Of a stretch of DNA of 5,411 nucleotides, positions 1 through 5,411 are shown piece after piece. Position numbers and translations under genes: made by a program. This DNA is from a bacterium (GTDB lineage Bacteria; Bacteroidota; Ignavibacteria; Kapaibacteriales; UBA2268). Every line of letters starts with the position of its first letter. Positions within the stretch are counted from its first letter, which is position 1. Location: NCBI GenBank assembly GCA_024710535.1, contig JANJUO010000463.1:1-5411 (forward strand), read 5' to 3'. The notes beneath the pieces were generated by a model. The model saw nothing but the letters and a program-made list of their open reading frames with translations, had not been told where the DNA came from and ran no database searches.

Positions 1-2
1 AC

Positions 3-608
3 TATTTCGACTACGTTACCACCAACTTGATTGCTGAGTCCTGTACACAAGCCACATGTTTGATTGATGGAATCGGCAATGTTCAAGCAGGAGTCGCTTC
101 GGAATGGTCTGGAAACGCCCCATGGTATTATGGCCCCTTATACCGTGGCTGGGGGCAGTTTACTTACAATTACGCTGTAGCTAATTCAGTCTCCTCAATG
201 AATGAGAACTTCCTCAAGCCATCACAGGCATTCACCATGCCGATTGACACATTCGCCGTGGATACAAACTCAATCGACAGCCTTGAATGCAAAATGATCA
301 GTCTTGGCGCATTTGAACCAATGCAGGATACCTTCCTGATAATGGTTCCAGATGTTGTCAATAACCGATATATAGGCTTTACCGAACAAGTATATGTTGG
401 GCGAGATACTATTGCCAATACATATTTAACTGAATCATCCTCATTTACAGTTGACTATCCTGATTCAGCCTATTTCAAAGGTGCTCCGATTAAGGTTATC
501 AACCTGGAAACCCGAAGTAAAGGGATATCCAACGTGCTTACAGTTGGAGTTGGTAATATGGATCAAGGATGGACAAAAGGGATGTCTGAGTCGGCCCCAA
601 CTGTACAG
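3..608 (+). other. SpvB/TcdB-like N-terminal segment (domain within the CDS, incomplete)
   Basis: Residues 1-202 come before the first Asp-rich loop. They carry GPLYRGWGQFTYN (residues 44-56) and a later segment with FLIMVPDVVNNRYIGFTEQVYVG spread over about residues 113-135. From memory, both resemble conserved stretches of long SpvB/RHS proteins of Bacteroidota, in which a YRGWG phrase precedes the FG-GAP-like repeats. Cys14 and Cys19 are spaced C-x4-C and could pair if the protein is exported. The true N-terminus lies upstream. No ADP-ribosyltransferase motif was recognised here, so the SpvB label refers only to the non-enzymatic N-terminal part of that family. The precise domain limits are my estimate. 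Confidence 0.55.
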
Positions 609-3600
609 TTTATTGATGTGAACGGTGACAGATATCCGGATCTTGTAGGTAGCCAGGTCACCCGATTCAGTAAACCTCAGGGAGGGCTGTCGCAATTAGA
701 CAAAGGGAACCAACAATTTATTGATGCCCAGCATTGTTTTGCCAGCTCCATTAATTACTCAGTAGGGAACTCTGTAGGAACATCGTACACGAGAAGTCAG
801 GCAGATGCAAATGCTTCAGATGCCAAGAAAGCAAATTTCACGGTCTGTGCTTTCAGTAATGGATCACAAACCACTGTCTCACGGGATACGACCCATCGGA
901 TGTGGTTAGATATTAATGGTGATGGGCTGCCGGATAGGGTTAGTAATAATGGGCAAGTATATCTGAATCTTGGATATAGATTTCAGTCAATTGGATCGAA
1001 GGCGCCGTCCTACCTGAATGCTAATCAGAGTTTATCCACCTCCCTGTCAATAGGTATAAATCAGGACTTACAAAAGCTGATCAACAAATCAGTGACAAAG
1101 CCTGATTACAGCCTTGCTGTTGGGTTTAATGGCTCAGCTTCGCAGAGTCAGACCACCATGATGGTATATGACATTAACGGCGACGGATTGAATGACTTGC
1201 TGAAAGTGGATGGCACAACGCTTAAGGTTATATTCAATACTGGAAACGGATTCTCCGGCACAACCGGGGAACAAAGTTGTTCCTTTTCCAATGCGTTCTA
1301 CGAAAGTTCCAGCCACAATGCCGGCACTAATGTAGCCTTCACTGCCGGCTTTCCGGTTTGGGGTATCCTGATTAAGTTCAACCCGAAAATTGCAGGAAGT
1401 TGGGGGAGCAGTCGAACAGAATTCGAACTCTTCGACATGGATGGTGATGGAATGCCTGATTTGGTTGAATGGGATCCTGATCACCCGGAGAAAATCTCAG
1501 TGAGATATAACCAGATCGGCAAGACAGGTCTTCTGGAAGAGGTGGTCAATTCAAGTGGCAGTTCTTTCTCACTAGATTACACCCTCCCCTTTTCATCGTA
1601 TGAAAACCCGAACAGGCAGTGGGTTCTCAGCTCGGTCAAGACCTTCGATGGCCATACAGGAGATGGAATCGACTCCAGCTATACAACATTCACATACGCT
1701 GGAGGACAATACAATAGATATGAGCGCGATTTCCTGGGGTACGCTGAAGTGGTAACGAGTCAGCATTTCCTGACTGCAAATTATCCTTTGTACAGAAAGG
1801 TCATTGAGAAGTACCACAATCAGAATTTTTTATTCAAAGGGCTGAAGTATCTGGAGCAGCTTGCCAACGCAGGGGATAGCCTGTACTCTGAGACATGCTA
1901 CCAGTGGGTTCGCAAACAGATCGAAAACGGGACCGAGATCGTCGATTCAATAGATTTCTGCTTTGGACAAGGTTATCCGGCCATCAAGACCATTAAAAAT
2001 AGTTTCTTCGAAGGACAGTCGACTGCGAGCATTATAACAATTGAGAAGTATGTGCATGGCAGTTATGGAAACGTTACTTCATTTTATTCAATGGGGGATA
2101 TTAATGATGCCAGTGATGGTTTGTATGCCATGATTGAATATGATCAGTCGGGCATGGCAAGACATCTTGTTTCTAATCCGATTTCCATTCTTGTCTATGA
2201 TAGTGTTTCAACGGCTTTGATGAGAAAACGGACAGCGGATTATGATTCTCTTGGCAGATTAACTGCCATTCATACTTATTTGGATAATGACTCCGCTCAG
2301 ACAGATTTGGAGTATGATATCTATGGAAATCTGGCAAAAATCACCTATCCCCCAAACGGAGATAATGAACGATTCTGGGTTGAGTACACCTATGACAGTC
2401 TTTTGAATTCCTTGCCTGTGAGCATAGTTAATGCCTTTGAACTTAGTTCAAGTACCATATATGACCCGCTATTCCAAGTCCCCCTATCAACAACAGACCA
2501 GGGAGGTTCTGTGATGAATTTCAGCTATGATTCACGCGGCAGGCTTTTAACGGTGCAGGGGCCAAAAGAGTTAGCCGACAACGTGCCTTGGACAATTCAG
2601 CACACTTATTATGAATTGGATGATTCATACGGTCTGATTAGTGCGCTTACAGAGCATTATGATCCTGCAAATCCCTCAAACCACTTACGAACAGTCATAT
2701 TCAGTGATGGCAACGGGAAAGTAGTGCAAACCAAAAAAGATGCATATGTCGGTGGTGCAGAGTCAATGGTTGTAAGTGGGAAGGCTCTATATGACGAATT
2801 CTCAAGGATAACCCATGTTTATTACCCGACGCTAGAATCTGACCCCATGAAAAGTCTGTTATTTTCAGACACCTGTGATCCTGTGAACCCTAGTGCGACC
2901 TGGTACGATGTGATGGATCGTAAAGTGCATATTTCTGCACCTGACTCATCTATCACTCTATTGTCATATGGCTTTGGAACAGATGGTGCAGGTAAGATTC
3001 GGTTCATGTCGAAAATAATTGATGCTTTGGGTAACTCGGCATTCACATTAGCAGATTACAGGTCACTCACGTGGAGGAATGTCGCAATGCTTGATGATTC
3101 TGACTCCCTCATGACTGATTTCGCATATGATGCAATTGGCCAGCTTATTAGCTCCACTGATCCTGATGGATTGACAACCACCTATTCGTATGACATGATG
3201 GGCCGAAGGATTTCAAGGACCCATCCGGATGCAGGTACTACGACCTGGACGTACGACAAGGCTTCTAATCTGTCAGAAGTAGTTACTGCAAACCTAGACC
3301 AGATTGGAGCGATTCAGTATAGCTATGATTACAACAGAATCGTCGCAGTAACCTATCCTGAGTATCCGATAAATAATGTGCTGTATATATATGGTGAAGG
3401 ATATGATGCCGACGGCAACCTAGACTCCTCGTATAGCGCAGGTAGGCTTGTACTGATGGAAGATGCCACCGGAGTGCAGGAGTTTGAATATGGCTCCATG
3501 GGGGAAATAATACGCAACCGCCGAACGTTCGCAGTGCCTGAAAATCCCGCATATACTTTCGAAACACAGTGGGACTACGATAGTTGGGGACGAGCTGTGT

Positions 3601-5411
3601 CGATCCTGTATCCGGATGGCGAACAAGTTAATTATTCCTATGATCTAGGCGGATTGGTTAATCAAATGACCGGACAGAAAGGGCAATACAACTACCAATA
3701 TGTTGATAGTATAGCCTATGATAAATTCAGTCGGCGGAGTAGTATGAGTTATGGGAATGGGACAATTGCCAACTATTTTTACGATGACTTGACAGGCAGA
3801 CTCCAGCAGTTGGTGTCACTGGATATTAATCTGGACACGATGCAGTCGGTTCACTATACTTTCGATGATGTGGGCAATATCACTTCAATGGAGAATCGAG
3901 CCTCCGTTTTACCCAATGGTTTGGGAGGGAATTCAATCCAATCTTTCGGATATGATGGTATTTACAGGCTCATATCTTCTAATGGAGAATGGAATGATTT
4001 GGCTAATGGACTGGAAATGATTTACAGCCCTTCCGGCATGATTCTGACAAAAACGCAGACTGCGGACTTATACCTCAATGGAAATGCCAGCCAGATCGGC
4101 TATAGCAATGATTACACCTATGTGTCGAGCACGCATAAAATTGAAAGTATGCAAAGCTCAACGAGCAGTGAGACCCATACATTCAGTTGGGATGCCAATG
4201 GGAACATGCTAACTCACTATTCGATGATTGATAATGTTGAATTGAACCGCTCTCTATGCTGGGATGAGGAGAATCGGCTCAGAGCTGTGAGTGATAATAA
4301 TGCGCTTTCGTACTATCTTTACAATGCTGGTTATGAGCGGGCAATGAAGATATCGGGAGCATGGACTAGCATGCAGATAAACAAGGATTCGGTGGTAAAT
4401 TGCGCAGTCATGGATGATCTTACGCTTTACACATCACCGTACTTGGTCATCGACAACCAAGGGTACACAAAGCATTACTTTGTTGAAGGGGAGCGTATTA
4501 CAAGCAAGATTGGAGGGGGACAGCTTGGGGTCATAGTTCCGTTTGATTCGGTAGTCGTAGGTTTTGGATTTGAATTGCGGGATAACTATTCTGAGAAAAT
4601 CACACAAGTTGAGCAAGACATACAATCTATTTGTGAATGCCTGACAACAAGTTGCTGCATAAGTGCAGCAATCAATATTGCGGAATGGCTTGATTATAAT
4701 TATCAGTCTGACGATCAGGAGTCCCAACAGTACTTCTACCACCCCGATCACCTGGGAAGCAGCAGTTTCATTAGCGATGCGAGCGGGGAGGCCTGTCAGT
4801 TTTTAGCGTACTTACCCTTCGGAGAGCAGTGGGTGGACCAGCGAAGTTCCAGCTCCTATGATGCGCCCTACAAGTTCTCCGGTAAGGAGCTGGACGCGGA
4901 GACTGGCTACAATTATTTCGGTGCTCGGTATTACAACTCGGGGTTGAGTGTCTGGTTGAGTGTGGATCCGTTGAGTGATCAATATAGATTTATAACGCCG
5001 TATAGTTACACGATTAATAATCCACTAACTATGAAAGACCCCACTGGATTTGGAGTAAAGGTTTCCATGATTGGCAATACAATCTACATCAGTGCCTCAT
5101 TGTACTTATATCCTGGATCCGATGGTGTCACAGAGCAATTGATTCAAGATGCAATTTCTCTTCAAGCACGTGGTAATGCAGATGGTTCCTTTTCAATGAA
5201 TTTCGCTCAACAGGCTTCAGACGTTGAATTACAAGGCTCAGACGGACTATTGAGTAAAGCTCAAAACTATACTGTTATTTTCCTTATTGATATTCACGTG
5301 GTAACAAAGGAAGAAGCTAGTGACTTATTGGCAAACCCAGAAATGAGTGCATCAAATAACTATTTTGAGGTAGTTAATGAAATATGTGATGATCCTGGCA
5401 CTTTAGGGGGC
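3..5411 (+). CDS. Giant RHS/YD-repeat polymorphic toxin, TcB-TcC-like fusion; partial at both ends
   Basis: Frame 3 is open for 1,803 codons with no stop and continues past both window edges, so start, signal peptide, ribosome binding site and stop are not visible. Domains in order: SpvB/TcdB-type N-terminal segment (residues 1-202), four DxNGDGxPD calcium-type loops (Asp 205, 303, 390, 478), TcdB middle-type regions (501-745; GKTGLLEEVVNSSG and YERDFLGYAEVV), YD repeats (746-1452), RHS core (1577-1682; YHPDHLGSS, GKELDAETGYNYFGARYY, DPTG) and a variable C-terminal domain (1683 onward, incomplete). In Tc toxins and Rhs effectors such repeats build a shell around a toxic C-terminal domain, so this is inferred to be a secreted or surface toxin. 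The sequence is rich in Asn, Ser, Asp and Tyr, as expected for an exported protein. Family assignment is firm; target, export route and payload activity are unknown. A cognate immunity gene, if any, would lie downstream of the window. Confidence 0.95.
609..1502 (+). repeat. Four FG-GAP/VCBS-like modules with DxNGDGxPD loops (protein repeat)
   Basis: Four Asp-rich loops of EF-hand-like form are visible: FIDVNGDRYPDLV (609-647), WLDINGDGLPDRV (903-941), YDINGDGLNDLL (1167-1202) and FDMDGDGMPDLV (1431-1466). Their first Asp residues are 205, 303, 390 and 478, giving steps of 98, 87 and 88 residues. Between loops lie phrases of the kind YLNLGYRF and FNTGNGFSG, then Ser/Gly/Asn-rich stretches likely to be beta strands. 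In TcB proteins such repeats contribute to a beta-propeller that closes the shell and contacts the TcA channel. Calcium binding is inferred from the Asp spacing. The modules have diverged at DNA level and are not recent duplications. Confidence 0.8.
1503..1751 (+). other. TcdB middle N-terminal-like domain (within the CDS)
   Basis: Residues 501-583 carry GKTGLLEEVVNSSG followed by SFSLDYTL, then NRQWVLSSVKTFDG, then a TTFTYAGGQYNRYERDF stretch ending in LGYAEVV. These match the recognisable order of the insecticidal toxin TcdB middle/N-terminal region, as I know it: GKTNLL, a beta strand of the type LDY, WVLSSV, and a closing YxxRERDFxGFG. In TcB proteins this region lies between the FG-GAP repeats and the YD-repeat shell and forms part of the shell wall. 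Exact domain ends are approximate. Confidence 0.75.
1752..2237 (+). other. TcdB middle C-terminal-like region (within the CDS)
   Basis: Residues 584-745 connect the ERDFLGY motif to the first clear YD repeat. Visible phrases are YRKVIEKYHNQNFLFKGL, YSETCYQWV and a YPAIKTIKN stretch followed by ITIEKYVHGSYGNVTSFY. The order of a chain like YxKGLxxxE, a PAxxKTI phrase and YDxYGNVT is what I recall for this linker in SpvB/TcaC-like proteins. The YGNV phrase is itself a degenerate YD-type unit, so the shell may begin here. The call rests on position and weak motif memory. Confidence 0.5.
2238..4358 (+). repeat. YD/RHS repeat array (protein repeat, shell-forming)
   Basis: Residues 746-1452 hold at least fifteen YD-type units, for example DYDSLGRLTAI (from residue 746), EYDIYGNLAKITYP (770), NFSYDSRGRLLTV (840), FAYDAIGQLISSTDPDG (1041), YSYDMMGRRISRTHPDAG (1061), WDYDSWGRAVSILYPDG (1190), FSWDANGNML and WDEENRLRAV. 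The common form is YD-x2-G-(R/N)-L followed by a strand and often YPDG or DPDG. In solved TcB-TcC and Rhs structures these units form a spiralling beta-sheet shell with a hollow interior. The most canonical run is at bases 3120-3300. Units in roughly 2640-3110 are more degenerate (ALYDEFSRI, TWYDVMDRK). DNA identity between units is low, so this is an old repeat family. Confidence 0.93.
4359..4730 (+). other. Linker between YD repeats and RHS core, with Cys-rich insert (within the CDS)
   Basis: Residues 1453-1576 begin after AGYERAMKISG. They include SPYLVIDNQGYTKHYFVEG and ERITSKIGGG (about 1481-1506), a phrase I associate with RHS proteins of Bacteroidota. The roughly 70 residues that follow are not YD repeats: a hydrophobic stretch around VIVPFDSVVVGFGF, then a likely helical segment with a cysteine cluster C-x-C-x4-C-C (Cys1544, 1546, 1551, 1552), then acidic/Gln-rich YQSDDQESQQ leading into the core. 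From memory, related proteins carry a variable insert at this place. Its role is unknown. Confidence 0.6.
4731..5048 (+). other. RHS repeat-associated core domain (within the CDS)
   Basis: Residues 1577-1682 contain the hallmark series YFYHPDHLGSSS, a YLPFGEQW strand, KFSGKELDAETGYNYFGARYY, VWLSVDPLS, YSYTINNPL and the closing DPTG. In TcC and Rhs proteins this domain plugs the end of the shell and acts as an intramolecular aspartyl protease that releases the C-terminal toxin. Asp1655 (SVDPLS) and Asp1679 (KDPTG) sit where the two catalytic aspartates are expected, 24 residues apart. Cleavage would be expected just after DPTG, near Phe1683. GC content is raised over most of this domain (about 55% at 4741-4980 by hand count). 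Confidence 0.93.
5049..5411 (+). other. Variable C-terminal toxin tip, first 121 residues; possibly metalloprotease-like
   Basis: Residues 1683-1803 follow DPTG directly and are cut by the window edge. They have no YD repeats. A probable strand NTIYISASLYLY (1692-1703), a probable helix VTEQLIQDAISLQA (1709-1722) and a strong strand YTVIFLIDIHVVT (1756-1768) give a strand-helix-strand order, followed by ASNNYFEV. From memory, C-terminal tips of some Bacteroidota RHS proteins begin like this and continue into a zinc-protease HExxH motif; that motif would be downstream and cannot be confirmed. By position this is the toxin payload. GC is about 38% (5101-5400), lower than in the core. Other toxin types remain possible. 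Confidence 0.6.

Noticed and set aside
170..418. Minus-strand open frame of 82 codons starting from TTG
   Set aside because: It lies antisense inside the giant gene, has a rare start, shows no recognisable motif, and its plus-strand reading is conserved SpvB-like sequence.
3..608. ADP-ribosyltransferase activity suggested by the SpvB family name
   Set aside because: Only the non-enzymatic N-terminal part of the SpvB family is matched; no ExE-type transferase motif context was recognised.
1134..1484. Minus-strand open frame of 116 codons
   Set aside because: Antisense shadow of two Asp-rich loop modules, whose Asp-rich codons read as Ile/Val-type codons on the other strand; no motif of its own.
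3283..3626. Two overlapping minus-strand open frames (94 and 68 codons)
   Set aside because: They overlap each other and the canonical YD-repeat coding strand; His/Tyr/Cys-rich composition is typical of antisense readings of YD repeats.
2238..4358. DNA tandem repeat or CRISPR array suggested by recurring tatgat-like words
   Set aside because: The recurrence is explained by YD codons (tat gat / tac gac) in protein repeats; spacing is irregular and there are no identical DNA repeats with spacers.
4434..4751. Minus-strand open frame of 105 codons with a hydrophobic start that looks like a membrane segment
   Set aside because: Antisense to the conserved linker and the start of the RHS core; the hydrophobic stretch comes from reading Asp/Asn/Tyr-rich codons backwards.
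3..5411. Possible frameshift or pseudogene, since no complete gene is visible
   Set aside because: Frame 3 is continuous from edge to edge and domain motifs stay in the same frame throughout; the gene is merely longer than the window.

Overview
The window lies entirely inside one very large plus-strand gene. Reading frame 3 (bases 3-5411, 1,803 codons) has no stop codon and runs off both ends, so neither the start codon with its upstream signals nor the stop codon and C-terminus is visible. I saw no intergenic DNA, RNA gene, promoter, terminator or mobile element. The open frames on the minus strand are shadows of this gene.

The product is a giant RHS/YD-repeat protein of the polymorphic-toxin type. 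Its domain order matches a TcB-like protein (SpvB/TcaC family) fused in one chain to a TcC-like RHS protein. From N to C the visible parts are: an SpvB/TcdB-type N-terminal segment (residues 1-202, incomplete); four Asp-rich DxNGDGxPD loop modules of FG-GAP/VCBS type (203-500); regions resembling the TcdB middle N and middle C domains (501-745); a long array of YD repeats (about 746-1452); a linker with a small cysteine cluster (1453-1576); the conserved RHS core ending in DPTG (1577-1682); and the first 121 residues of a variable C-terminal domain (1683-1803), cut by the window edge.

Known RHS/Tc structures suggest that the YD repeats form a hollow shell, the RHS core plugs it and may cut the chain after the DPxG motif, and the C-terminal domain is the toxic payload held inside. 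The payload type is not proven here. Its first part has a strand-helix-strand pattern, and from memory it resembles C-terminal domains of Bacteroidota RHS proteins that continue into a zinc-protease HExxH motif. That motif, if present, would lie beyond the window.

The host is probably a Bacteroidota species. The phrases WDEENRLRAV, YTKHYFVEGERITSK and YFYHPDHLGSSS are, from memory, typical of RHS proteins in that phylum, and the GC content is moderate. By hand count GC is about 55% in the RHS core (4741-4980) and about 38% in the C-terminal domain (5101-5400), as expected if the tip is exchanged separately from the core. The phylum assignment is an inference; no marker gene is present.
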